A stretch of 64,000 bases of DNA from Limnanthes douglasii subsp. nivea. Taxonomy: Eukaryota; Streptophyta; Magnoliopsida; Brassicales; Limnanthaceae. Position 1 is the stretch's first letter; every line of letters starts with the position of its first letter. The stretch is from positions 234,513,770 to 234,577,769 of the forward strand of contig JAUPFV010000005.1 in the NCBI GenBank assembly GCA_036936605.1, read 5' to 3'. The notes beneath the pieces are model-generated. The model did no database searches. It was not told the origin of the DNA and worked only from the letters and a program-made list of their open reading frames with translations. Positions 32,285 to 43,289 of this stretch are shown piece by piece. Made by a program: the position numbers and the translations under genes.

Positions 32285-35241
32285 ATGTTCACAGCGAGGA
32301 ACGCTTTGATCAAAGGTGGGTGGCTCAACCTCTCTGAACTAGAAAAGGCGCAAAAAGTCGAAAGGGAAAGGCGCATTGCAGCGAACTTACCCGTTTCGCC
32401 CATCGACAGACCAGTGACTTCAGCCACAGAGTCAGATCAAGGTTCTTCTTCCTCTAAAGGCATCAAGCCGAAAAGGTTATTTCAAACCAATCTCTCCCCC
32501 ATTATCTGAGATTCTTCGGTTCAAGAAGCGGAACCAGTTGTTGAGCCAGGTGTTACTGTTACCAGCTTAAAAAAAACCCTCCCCCTTCATAGCTATGGGG
32601 TCAGACACCGAAAATTCCCCTAAAAAATTAGTTGACCGGAGAAAAGGCCGGTTGGTCAAGGGCTAAGCTTCCAAGGGCACCCCCTCAAAATCAGGTGCCA
32701 AAGATAGTGGTGTAGGGTCAGAAGTGCCCATTAGAGCTCCAAAGGACAGGCTGTCCGGTCCAGAGGGCATTAGCTCAAGTCGTCGGAGGCAAACATCTGC
32801 ATCAGAACCCCAACCGGAGGCCAGGAACCAAGAAAATACTGGAACTCAGCAGTCCGGAAGCCAGGCTGAGCCAACTCTGAACCTTCCCCTTACCACAGCT
32901 GCTGAAAACCTCTCATTAATCATGGAGGAAGTAATGGAGGACTCCATCGAAGAGGCTCCATTCGAGTCTGAGCCCTCCGGACAAACTAGTAGTGTCGTTG
33001 CTGCCAAAAAAGACAAAGGCAAGGAAAAGTTGTGCTTGAGGCATCCGGATCTGTCGGAGAGTCTTGAAGGAAGGGTGGGGCCTTGTTTTCACAAGGTCAA
33101 AGTCAAGTACCTCCTCGCCTTGCAAAAGATCAACTACGCATTCATCCACACAGCTGAACTGAGCCGGATGCGTACGAAGTGGGGAATTCCGGAGAACGTG
33201 AAGATAAGGATCCCCATAAACCCAGAAACTCCCATGGACTGCAGATTGAGCGAAATTGTCATCTTCACGGAGCTGTTTAACTGGGGGCTCAGATTCTCCT
33301 TGGACCCAGAAATTGTCAGATACTTTCATCTGATAAAACTCGGTCCGAGCCAGTTGAGCCCCAATGCCTGGTACACCCTCATGTCCTGCATCATGGCTTC
33401 AAGGCTCTCCGGGATCCCTATACCAATGGAGGAGTTTGCTGCTGTGGCCAACCTTTGCAGAAACCACCACATCCCCTTCTACCACTTCAATATGGGGGAT
33501 AACTTCAAAGTTGTTGATGACTTGCTGGAGTCGGAGAGGAATTGGAGGACTCAATTCCTGTTCGTAAGTGGTGCTTGGGAGAATGGGAAGAAAATAAAGT
33601 CTGGAGTCAACCCAAGTCTTCTCACAAGCAGATGGAGGAGCGACCGTAAGTCTCCTGATTTACATTCTTGTCTTTTTTTTTAAGTTAGTTTAAACTAATT
33701 TGTCTTATTTTTCCTTAGCAGAACTGCCCAAGGACTTCAGTGACCACTTGAAAACCGGGCAGACCACTTGCACCAAGATCAATGCTTGGGCTGCTGAGAA
33801 GTGGGGGAATCGGTTCCATGCTGCTTTTACAGGGGGCAACTTAGCTAGGTCTCACCTTTGGAATACCACAGGTCGGAGAGACTTAACTTGGGAAGAGCTC
33901 ACCACCCAGCCTCCTCCGGACGTAGTGCTTAAAAGGACGCATGAACCAGATGGGATACTCTACTTGCCAGGTCGGGCTAAAGCCCCGAGCAAGATGAAAG
34001 GAAAAAAGAAAGGCAAGAAAGTGGTGGGTGGAGCTAACCCCGCTGAGGTGGAGGAGGATGTTCCAACGCATCCGAAGGGGCCAGTTCCCAGTCAAATTGA
34101 TGATGCCATCTTGGAAGTGGTGGAGCAAGAGACTGTTAGGCAAGAAGTGCACTCCCCAAATCCTTCAAGGGCTTCCAAAAGAGACCGTAAACGGGGAGCT
34201 GAAAGCAAAGACAGGGAGGCCAAGAAGAAAAAGACCTCTAAGGGTGACAAACTTTCTCTCCGGACTTCGGAGCCTCCTCCCCAAGTTGACCCCTCTGACC
34301 CAACACAAGCAGAGGAGATACCTGGTGACTTTCAAACCGATGAGGTCGAAGGGGGAGATCTTAGCATTGACGGTGTAGACATCACTGGTCTTGGTGGGCT
34401 TGATGAGTACTTCATGAATCTTCCCAGAGATGATTTTTCCGGACCTTACCTCCCTCCGAGCACTTCAAACTCAGTCACTTTTAATGGTAAGACCTTTACT
34501 GTTTCAAGTGAAAAGGATGTTATAGCTCACTCTTTGTTAAGCAATGTTCAACCGGTGCTTGCGTTGTAGAAGCAAGTTCGAAATCAGGCAGACATTATCA
34601 AAGACCTCAAGTCTAGCAAAGAGAGGTTGTCCGACGATCTTCTTACTGCCACTTCGAACGCTGCCATTCTAAAGGAAGAAAACAAAGAGTTGAAGAGAAA
34701 CCAAGAGGTGAGTACCACAAAAGTCACCACACTAGAGAACACTATCACAGAGCTCCGGGAGAAACTGTCTGGATTGGAGAAAGACCTTGCCACTTCAAAA
34801 GGGGAGACCAAGGCCAAGGACCAAATTATCACCAACTTAACCAGTGACAAGATTGCACTTGAGAATACAGTGTCCAAAGCTGTCGAGGAGAAAGCTGATT
34901 TGCTAAGGGAGCCAGAGGCCAAAATTCAAGCCAAGATCGATGCTTATGCCAACAACGTGATCGACACTCAAGAGCAAATGTATGTCAAGGTGAGATCAGA
35001 CATGGTCCTGCTCTTCTATGAGAAGTTTCCGAAGAGGAACCTAGGGGATTTATGGCTTCACGTAGAGGTTGACGACCTCCCATATCACACAATGGCCGAA
35101 GGCGACCGGTTTGACTTCTCCAGTGCATCCTCATCTGATGACGAAGAACACACCGGGGAGAGCCCAAACGAAGAGAAAGATGATCCCAAGGGGAAGAAGA
35201 AGGTAGATGAAGCTGAGCCATCTTCAAAGGCTCAGCCTTAA
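32285..35241 (+). pseudogene. Extra ORF of element III, nearly complete
   Basis: Best-preserved copy of the antisense gene; roughly 950 codons with one intron. Residues 1-75 (MFTARNALIKGGWLNLSELE, ERERRIAANLPVSP) end at a stop at 32507. The frame resumes at 32724 with a Ser/Pro linker. The Transposase_28/plant-mobile-like domain spans about 33040-33640 (VKVKYLLALQKINYAF, WGIPENVKIRIPINPETP, LGPSQLSPNAWYTLMSCIM, FNMGDNFKVVDDLLES, WRTQFLFVSGAWENGKK). After the intron come LPKDFSDHL and RSHLWNTTGRRDLTWEEL, then two basic runs (KGKKKGKKVV; REAKKKKTSK) that look like nuclear signals, a coiled coil (34575-34950, broken by a TAG at 34567), a FYEKFPKRNLGDLW block and an acidic tail. A nuclear, DNA- or chromatin-linked role is a guess. 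Confidence 0.8.
33646..33718 (+). other. Intron in the extra ORF (element III)
   Basis: GTAAGTCTCC...TTTCCTTAG, 73 bases, or 76 if the CAG at 33719-33721 is used. It separates SRWRSD from ELPKDFSDHL in phase 1. The frame is broken without splicing. Confidence 0.8.
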
Positions 35242-35726
35242 ATTATGAATTACTTTTTACTTTTTATCTAAACTAAAGTCCTTGGAAGGCCAAGGCACTC
35301 TTTTTGTAAGGGTGTCCGGTATCTGACCGGATAGCTCTTTACTCTGTTTTGATGATTTGAAAGTCCTTGGAAGGCCAAGGCACTTAAGTTATTTCAATGA
35401 ATATCCTTTCTTTGTATCCTTTCATAGCTTGTTTCAATTTTGATGGCTAGTGTTTAAATAACCCTTAGTTATTTCATAAATAGTCTAAAGTGGTAGTGTT
35501 TAAATTCTCCGATAACGAATGTTTAAGTGGTCATCATCCTTTTATTTCAATCCGGATGGTCTGACAAAAAACAAAGTAAAAACACTTCGGAAAATTTTTA
35601 AGAAGGCATCAAACTTCATTTAAAGCCCAGACACCTCATTAAAACCTCCCCGTGCCACCGGGGAGGAAAGAGTATGCCCCCAAATATTTACATGGATGTT
35701 TAAACAAGTAAATATTTACACAAATG
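35242..35726. other. Spacer between convergent extra ORF and pol
   Basis: Holds the repeated phrase AAAGTCCTTGGAAGGCCAAG (about 35274-35297 and again at 35361) and, near 35620-35680, a C-rich block CACCTCATTAAAACCTCC that is conserved in the other elements (15440, 43180, 51470, 60880). As both genes end here, it probably holds their 3' ends. No poly(A) signal was confirmed. Confidence 0.5.
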
Positions 35727-37682
35727 CTACTCCAAGTACATCCGGAGATGTTCGATATTCCAAGGGTGGGTCAAAACTCTTCCATCCTTATCTTCTAGCC
35801 AATATGTTCCAGGTTTAAGCCTTTCGACAACCATATAAGGTCCTTCCCAAGTTGGGGCCAATTTGCCAAGCAGCTTCTTTTTAGTGTGTAAGAAGACTTT
35901 CCTCAATACCTTGTCCCCTGGATGGAAATCTCTTCTTTTAACTCTAGAAGCAAATCTGCTTCTCATCAAACCCTGATAGTGTGCAACTCTAAGGTGAGCT
36001 TTAATTCGTCTTTCTTCTACTAGATCGAGCTGACCTCTGATTGCCACTTCGTTAGCGCATTCGGAGAAGTTGTGAACACGAAATGATGGGAGAGTTGCTT
36101 CTATGGGAGCTACTGCATCCATCCTATAGACCAAAGCAAAGGGTGAATCCAGTGTTGCAGCCCCAAGTGTTGTCCGGTAGGCCCACAAGACCTCTTGTAA
36201 ATAACTAGGCCACTTCCGAGCAGCCCCTTCCAAATTCTTCTTTAAACCGGACAGTATAGTTCTGTTAGCCACTTCAACCTGTCCATTTGCTTGTGGGTGG
36301 AAAGGTGAAGAGAAACAATGTTGTATACCCCTGGAGGCACAGAAACTTTCCATTTCCCTATTGTCGAACTGTGGCCCATTGTCTATTGTTATCTTTTGTG
36401 GGACACCAAATCTGCAACAGATGTTGGATAGAATGAATTTTATGACAGCTTTTGACGTTATTCTTGCTAGAGGGGCTGCTTCAATCCACTTCGAAAAGTA
36501 ATCTATAGCAACAATTATAGTTCTGCGCCCTCCGGATGCCATAGAGAGAGGCCCCACTAAATCCAACCCCCATCGAGCAAAAGGTATAGGCTCAGAAATT
36601 GACTCTAAAAGAATGGCTGGGACATGAATTTCATTGCTGTATCTCTGGCATGGGTCACACCTTCTTACCAGCTCATTAGCATCTTTCATGATAGATGGCC
36701 AATAGTAGCCGGCCAGTAAAACTCTCCTTGTTAAAGCTCTGAATCCACAATGAGCTGATCCCTCACCATCATGCAATTCGGAGAAGACTACTTGAGACTC
36801 ATCATCCCCCAAACAGCGCAGAAGAGGTTTACTGTAAGACTTTTTATATAGAATGTCTCTCAGTATGATAAAACCACGAGCCTTTTGTTTTAGTTTTCTT
36901 GCCAGTGATTTATCCGAAGGCACGATGCCGTCGGAGAGGTATTGCAGGAGAGGAGATCTCCAATCCTGAGGCTGTTTCACCTGTACTTCAAAAATTTCTT
37001 CTTCTTTACCCATATTAAGTTGAATGGAGGGGCTCTCTAGCACATGGATCCATGGATACGACTCCGTGTATGCTATGGTTGCCAATGAATCTACCAACTC
37101 ATTTTCTGTCCGGGGTATATGCTCATAAATAATGCTTTTAAACTTGAGTGCTTCATTTTTAAGAAGAAGTAAATACTTCACTAGCTGCTCCTTTTTAGCC
37201 TCAGATTGACCTTGAGCGTGGTGAATAAGAAGCTGGGAGTCACTCAGTAACTTGACCCTCTTAGCCCCACAAATATAGGCTAAATTTAAACCAGCTATAG
37301 CCGCTTCGTACTCAGACTCATTATTGGAAGCCCTTAAAGCAAAACATATAGCTTGGTACATTTTGTCACCATATGGAGAAGTCAAACACACCCATGCACC
37401 ACATGCCATAGTGCTAGATCCACCATCCGTCCGGACGACCCAGACCTTTTTATCTTTCATGTCAGTAGCATGCTCCGAATCTCTGTTGGAGTGAAATTCA
37501 ACCAAGAAATCAGCCACAGCTTGGGCCTTGACTACTGTTCGAGGAGCAAAATCTATGTCGAAATCCCCCAATTCTACTGACCATTTAGTCATCCTGCTCG
37601 AAATGTCTGCCTTTTGGAGGACATTCTTCAAGGGAAAAGAAGTCTGGACGATGATAGGATGAGCCTGGAAATAAGGCCTCAT
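35727..37682 (-). CDS. Ty3/gypsy RNase H and integrase, open 651-codon frame
   Basis: End of pol, uninterrupted. RNase H covers about residues 80-205: VRTDGGSSTMACGAWVCL (catalytic Asp), NNESEYEAAIAG (Glu), LSDSQLLIHHAQG (Asp) and ELVDSLATIAY (Asp). This is a Tat-type RNase H degrading RNA in the hybrid. Integrase follows: zinc finger (HDGEGSAHCGF... CDPCQRY), then the DDE core with WGLDLVGPL, FGVPQKITIDNGPQFD and QANGQVEVANRTI, then VLWAYRTTLGAATLDSPF and a C-terminal region (GDKVLRKVFL, KLAPTWEGPYMV). The first residues (YFQAHPIIVQTSFPLKNVL) are the RT-RNase H connection. It begins at a deletion junction, so no natural start exists and it must have been part of a polyprotein. Confidence 0.85.
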   Translation of the reverse strand: MRPYFQAHPIIVQTSFPLKNVLQKADISSRMTKWSVELGDFDIDFAPRTVVKAQAVADFLVEFHSNRDSEHATDMKDKKVWVVRTDGGSSTMACGAWVCLTSPYGDKMYQAICFALRASNNESEYEAAIAGLNLAYICGAKRVKLLSDSQLLIHHAQGQSEAKKEQLVKYLLLLKNEALKFKSIIYEHIPRTENELVDSLATIAYTESYPWIHVLESPSIQLNMGKEEEIFEVQVKQPQDWRSPLLQYLSDGIVPSDKSLARKLKQKARGFIILRDILYKKSYSKPLLRCLGDDESQVVFSELHDGEGSAHCGFRALTRRVLLAGYYWPSIMKDANELVRRCDPCQRYSNEIHVPAILLESISEPIPFARWGLDLVGPLSMASGGRRTIIVAIDYFSKWIEAAPLARITSKAVIKFILSNICCRFGVPQKITIDNGPQFDNREMESFCASRGIQHCFSSPFHPQANGQVEVANRTILSGLKKNLEGAARKWPSYLQEVLWAYRTTLGAATLDSPFALVYRMDAVAPIEATLPSFRVHNFSECANEVAIRGQLDLVEERRIKAHLRVAHYQGLMRSRFASRVKRRDFHPGDKVLRKVFLHTKKKLLGKLAPTWEGPYMVVERLKPGTYWLEDKDGRVLTHPWNIEHLRMYLE

Positions 37683-37683
37683 T

Positions 37684-40600
37684 CTTCAAGTTCACTTTCA
37701 CCAAGTTTGTAAAAGTTTCTTGGAGATCAACCAAGTGCAATTGCTCATCCACACTCTTCACCATCATGTCATCGATGTATACTTCCATATTCCTTCCAAT
37801 CTGATCAGCAAAAGCTTTGTTTACCAATCTCTGATAAGTAGCCCCAGCATTTTTCAACCCAAATGGCATTACCTTGTAGCAATGAAGACCCCTGTCAGTG
37901 ACAAATGTGGTATGCTCTTGATCCTTCGGATCTACCTGGATTTGATTGTATCCGGAGAAAGCATCCATAAAGGATAGCATCTTGTTCCCAGAGGTGGAGT
38001 CTACTAGTTGGTCAATCCGGGGAACTGGATACAAATCTTTTGGGCAAGCTCTATTGAGATCTGTGAAGTCAATGCACATGCGCCACTTGCCATTTTTCTT
38101 TTTTACCAGGACCGGATTGGCAGTCCACAAAGGATACTGAGACTCCTTAATATGCCCCATCTTTGTGAGCCTGTCAACCTCCTGTACAATAACATCAGCC
38201 TTTTCTTTGGAAAAAGCCCTTCTCTTTCAAACCATTGGTGCTATGCCTTTCCGGACGGATAGGTGATGTGATATCACATCTGTTGGAACCCCAGTAACAT
38301 CAGCATTGCACCAAGCAAAAACGTGCTGATGGCTTTTCAAAAACTTTAGCATCTCACTTTTCAGACCGGGTGGCATTTTAGACCCTATCTTGACACTTTT
38401 TCCTTCTTCTAAATAATGTGTCTCTACTTCTTCGACCGGTATTAACACTCCAGGGGTCTCTCTGGGGTCATCAATTTCACCCTCACCCCCAGAAAGCTCC
38501 TCAAATTGCTATTGCTCGTTGATACGAACTGCCCCCAGCGTCTGGGGAGCCAGGGCTGTAGCATAACATTCTCTTGCAACCTTTTGATTGCTCCGGACAA
38601 CTCCCACCTGTCCCTGAACAACATATTTCAAACATTGGTGGACTGTTGAAGCCACTGTATGCATCCTAGAGAGCCAAGACCTCCCTAAAATAGCATTATA
38701 GCAAGTGGGACAATCCACCACAATAAAAAGTATCCTGACCATCTTCTTGAAAGGGCCCTTGCCCAACAAAACTTCTTCTTCAAACTCCCCGATCACATCT
38801 GCTGAGCTACGAGTAAAGCCCACAATTGATATGTCCGAACTTTGAATTACAACTGGATTTTTCATTCTCTTGTATGTGGTTAAGAAAAGGATATTGGCTG
38901 AGCTTCCAGTATCCACCAAAATTTGTCTTATGTCATTGCCCCCAATAGATGCTCCTATGACAACAGCATCTTCATGAGGGCCGGCTATATCTCTTAAATC
39001 ATATTCATCAAAAACAATGAAGGGAAATGAAATTTGCGATTGATAGGAAGTCATTCCTCTATCTAGCTGGGTAGCCAAAGTATGAACGTGCCTCTTCCTC
39101 GAAGAAGTAGTAGGAGCTGTCATAGTATCCCTTCCAAAAATGGTAAGTGACTCAAAAAACTTAATGAGCCCGGAGACTGTCCTAGAACATTCCTCAATTG
39201 CACCCACTCTGTTTTGAGTTGGATCATGATTCAAGTATTCAAATTCCACATCAAACCTCTCGATTATAACCATGGCTCCCTCCGGAGCAGCATTACTTGG
39301 ACCAACCCGGTGAGTATTGTCAGGCCTGTTACCTCTCCTTCTTTTGATATAAGCCTCCAGCTTTCCCCTTTCAATCAAGTTCTGAACTTCTTGCTTCAAA
39401 GCTATACAATCATTAGTGGTATGGCCAATATCATTGTGATATTGGCAGAAAGAGTTATTGCGATGTTCTCTATGAGATTGTAGTGTGGCCGGCCTTCTAT
39501 AGTGCACTTCTTCCTTTGTTTTATCATAAATGGTGGCCACACTTTCTTTCAATTCTGCGAACCACTCCGGTTGAATCCAAGGCCCTCTCTTGTTTCTGGA
39601 TTGTTGACTCTGAGCAGGAGCAGCTGGCTGAGACTGAGCTTTAGCCCTACCATGCCCATGTCCGGTCTCCTTTGCCTTGTTCCCGGACTGATTCTGATTG
39701 GGATTTGGTGCCACTGAGGTAGACCTCACCTGCCTGTGACCCTGGTTTTCTTTGTTTCATCAACGTTAATCTGTTTTCCAACCTGATTCAGCAACCCTCC
39801 CCAAGTCATGGCCTTTTTTCTGGTCACTGAATCAGCCAAATTGCCAGGGTTCAAGCCCTGTCTTAAGGATGTTATTGCCACTTGCTCGAAGCAATCAGCC
39901 AACCCATTCTTGGTGTTCACAAAACGACTTATATATTCTTTTAAGGATTCATTTGGTTCCTGGGCACAATGGATTATTGTGTCTCCATTGCCCTTTAGTT
40001 CTTTACTCCCAACGAACTGCCTTCAAAAGGCCACCTAAAAAGTATCCAAATTTTCTTGATACAGCCTTGTGGCAGGTTTTTATACCATTTTAGAGCACTC
40101 CCCGTAAATGATTGGGAGAATGCTCTGCAAAGTAGCTTGTCATCATCATCAAAGTTCATCATGGAGTTTTTAAATTGTTCCAAATGGTTTTCCGGATCAG
40201 TACTGCCATCGTACTTTTCCATTTTGGTGCTGTCAAACCTCTTAGGGAGGTTTCCGGACAGAATTTTGGAAGACAATGGAGATTGCCTCCAATTTCTGCC
40301 ACGACTGAACACAGTATCCTCATTGGGAGTTGCAAATATACCTGGTTCATCGTGGAAAGCGAAATGATCCATCAGCATCCGGTCTACATGCCTCCGGCTG
40401 TGAGATGACCCTTTGCCGATATTCTTCTTCATCTTTCCATGTCTATCCCTTTTTCTTGAATATTTTTTTATCTGCTTTTGCTTTTTTTTAGTCCGACCCT
40501 CATCGCTGCTAAAGGATAAGGATTCTTATATTCCCTCATTATCCGAAGAGCTATCAGAAAACTCTGAGCCTGAGTCAGAGCTCTCCACTGGCTTAGACGG

Positions 40601-40715
40601 GTGAGACTTTTTGGAGCTGGCATGAGTCTTTTTGGTACTCACATGAGTCTTTGAAGGCTCATTCTCTCTGGGTTTATCAGTATGATGAGCAACTGACGCT
40701 TTCGACTTTTCTTTC
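37684..40715 (-). pseudogene. Ty3/gypsy gag, protease and truncated RT of element III
   Basis: Leftward from 40715, gag gives KMEKYDGSTDPENHLEQFKN and MMNFDDDDKLLCRAFSQSFTG (40250-40110), then CFEQVAITSLRQGLNPG (39900). A CHHC knuckle FCQYHNDIGHTTNDC lies near 39430. Protease: ILVDTGSSANILF near 38900-38925. RT: HVFAWCNADVTGVPTDVI, CIDFTDLNRACPKDLYPVPR, FMDAFSGYNQIQVDPKDQ, and catalytic YIDDMMVK at about 37755-37780. RT then stops being homologous after NLVKVNLK, where the next bases encode the RNase H connection: thumb and connection (about 0.7 kb compared with 17480-17960) are deleted. Frameshifts near 40050 and 39727 and a few stops occur. The gag start upstream of MKEKSKASV is missing. 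Confidence 0.85.
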
Positions 40716-41275
40716 ATGCGCAAGAACCACCAAATCCTCTTCTACCACGACAATATGGGGAATGATTTTAAGGTTGTGGACGACCTGCTAGAGTCCGAAA
40801 AACCTCGGAGAACACAGTTCCTTTTTGTCAGTGGGATATGGGAGAATGGTAGGAAGATCAAGGCCAACACAAATTCTAGCTTGCTGACCAGCAGATGGAA
40901 AAATACTGGTAAGTTTTTCTTTCTTTTCCTTTTTACTTCTTAAGCTGCAACTTTTCATATTCTGACTAATTTACTATCTCTCGTCAGTTCTTCTGAAGGA
41001 TTTCACAAGCTACTTGGAAGAAGGGTAAAAGACTTGTGGAAATCTTAATGCATGAGCTTCGTAGAATTGGGGGAATGCCTTCCACAACTGCTTCAAGTCG
41101 AGAAACTTTGTGAGGTCTCACCTATGGAACACCACATGCAGAAGAGACCTTTCATGGGATGAGCTAACCACCTCCCATCCTACCGATATAATACTGAAAA
41201 TGACAGAGAAAGGCTACAACAGACTTGGCTCAAATAGCTACGGAGGGGAATGGTTCGGGGAACCAAGGTGGTATC
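40716..41275 (+). repeat. Copied flank: second copy of 30878-31436
   Basis: 560 bases of element II extra ORF (including its intron at 40909-40987 and the GTATC target site at 41271-41275) lie between the gag of element III and its right LTR, where primer site and gag start should be. They match 30878-31436 with about 15 differences plus one 5-base indel. The join to gag shares a few bases around TGCGC. Confidence 0.85.
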
Positions 41276-41682
41276 TGGTATGGTTAATTATCGTCTGAGG
41301 GTAAATTTGTAATTTATTCAGAGTTTTGTGGAAGTATATAGGTGATTAATATTTAGAGTAGAAAGTAGAGGGAGAATTAAGCAGCCTGGTTGTATTTAAT
41401 TTTTATTACCCACATTTAATGCAGGTGGTTGGGTATATATACCCTTACATTTGGGCTTTATGGGTTTTTGGGTCATGTTTAATGGACCCGGGTCATGTTT
41501 AAAGACCCATGAGCTCTTAGTAGGAGAGAAAATAGCTTAGTCAAGAAGTGTTTAGGTTTTTTAGTACTTTTGTCATAGTTCGAACAGGTTAATGGGCTAA
41601 GTGTTCGAAGTGGTCTGTCCGGTCCTGAGGCCTTGGTCCGATTTGTCCCTGTCCGGAGAGGAGGCAGAATTCAGACTCATCA
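41276..41682 (-). repeat. 5' LTR of element III (407 bp)
   Basis: Same ends as the left LTR; TATATATA at 41434-41441. It is preceded on its left by GTATC from the copied flank and followed on its right by the true GTATC duplication (41683-41687). No primer site abuts it. Confidence 0.9.
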
Positions 41683-42805
41683 GTATCAATGTGGCCTTGC
41701 TAAAGGAAGTATAAGTTAAGACAGTAAGGGAAGCCGGAGGGTCAAAGAAACCACCAAGGCCTCCCAAAAATGATAAAAAGCGCAAGGCCAGCAGTGACGA
41801 GAAAGCTGCCAAGAAGAAGAAGGTTACTCTGGGGAAAAAATAATCTTTTGCCTCACAGAAAACCCACCACCAGTTCTTTCTGACCCTACTCTGCAAGAGG
41901 AAATCCCAACAGACCTTCAGTCCGAACAGATTGCTGGTGGAAGAAACGAAGAAGTGGGCCTTTCTACCCTTCAAGACATCGGTCTGTATTTTAATGAATT
42001 TGATAAGGATGATTTTTCAGGTCCTTATCGTCCCTCCATCTCTTCTAACATGGTAACCTACAATGGGAAATATTTCTCCATATCCAGAGAACGAGATACC
42101 TTAATCCATGCTCTCCTCGGTTATATTCAGCCAGTACTCGATTTGGAGAGGTAGGTAAAAATTCAAACCAATGCTATCAACTCTCTCACTATTGATAAGA
42201 AAATTCTGTTAGATAGTCTTCTAAGTGCTCAGCAAAGCATAAAGGTGTTGAAAAAGGAAAATGAGGATTTGGAAACCAAGCTAACCGCATCGGAAGCAAC
42301 CAATACTGAGCTTCAAACTAAGTACTCCGGCCTGGAGACTTCTTCCTCACAAAACCTTATAACTTTTAATGAGCAGCTGAAAACCAAGGATGTTGTTATC
42401 CAAACCCTAACCAACGAGAATACTAAGTTGTAGGGCACTGTTTCGGAGATGACCAAGGAAAAAGAGGCCCTGGAAAGTCAACAAGAGAAAGCTATCAAAG
42501 CAGGTATTGAATAATATCTTAATGGAGTAGTAGACTCCTTTGAAAAGAGAGACAATGGGATTAAATTCGACATCGTATTTAAATTCCATGAGACCTTTCC
42601 TAAGAGAACCCTTGGTCCCTTATGGAAGTATGTGGAGTATGATGACATCCCATTTCATACCTTGGCAGATGGTGATAAGCACAACTACGCTAGTGAAGTT
42701 AATTCCACTGATGATGAAGAAGGAACGGGTGAGAGTTCGAGTGTTGAACTCAAGGGTCCCAAAGAAGATGGTGGTGAAGAAAAATCTGAAAGAAACAAGC
42801 CCTAA
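41683..42805 (+). pseudogene. Extra ORF of element II, 3' part
   Basis: Resumes exactly after element III (GTATCAATGTGGCCTTGC). Basic block (KKPPRPPKNDKKRK, then AAKKKKV), acidic block (FNEFDKDDFSGPYRP), coiled coil (LKKENEDLETKLTASE, KTKDVVIQTLTNE) and tail (KGPKEDGGEEKSERNKP). Premature stops at 42152, 42431 and the GIE-stop near 42510 are the same three seen in the fragment at 13154-19143. Confidence 0.75.
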
Positions 42806-43289
42806 GGTTTTATCATGTAATTTTTATTTTTTGAACAATTAAAGTTCTTGGATGGCCAAGACATGTTTTGTACTACTATTCGGTTCAAGTCCGAACATCT
42901 TTGATTTATCCAATTTCCCTTTCGTTTAACACTTTTCTTTAAATATTTTATGGTTAATGTTTAAGTAGCCCCTAGAATTTCAGAAGTATTGAATTGAGAG
43001 TGTTTAATATCTCCAATCACATATATTTAATAGTCATGATCAATCATTAAGTTTATCAGATCTATTCAATATCACTTAGAGATCCGGGGTGTTGAATAAG
43101 TGATTCATACTTAAATTGAATGGAAGTAAAATCACACCAAACTTTTGAAGAATGCATAATGTATTATTGAGAAAACCGGACACCTCATTAAAATCTCACT
43201 GCGCCATCAGGGTAGGAAAGAGTATGCCCCTTAATATTTACATTGGTATTTAACAAGTAAATATTTACATAAAAAAATTATTCTAAATA

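Larger units (their letters stand above)
31437..41682 (-). mobile_element. Gypsy element III (innermost, youngest)
   Basis: LTRs 31437-31843 and 41276-41682, both 407 bp, with GTATC target duplications at 31432-31436 and 41683-41687; the uninterrupted site is seen in the sister fragment at 13930. pol is minus (35727-40715), the extra ORF plus (32285-35241). The LTRs differ at about 10 of 407 positions. Two defects: a deletion inside RT at about 37684, and replacement of the primer site and gag start by 560 bases of its own left flank (40716-41275). Confidence 0.9.
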
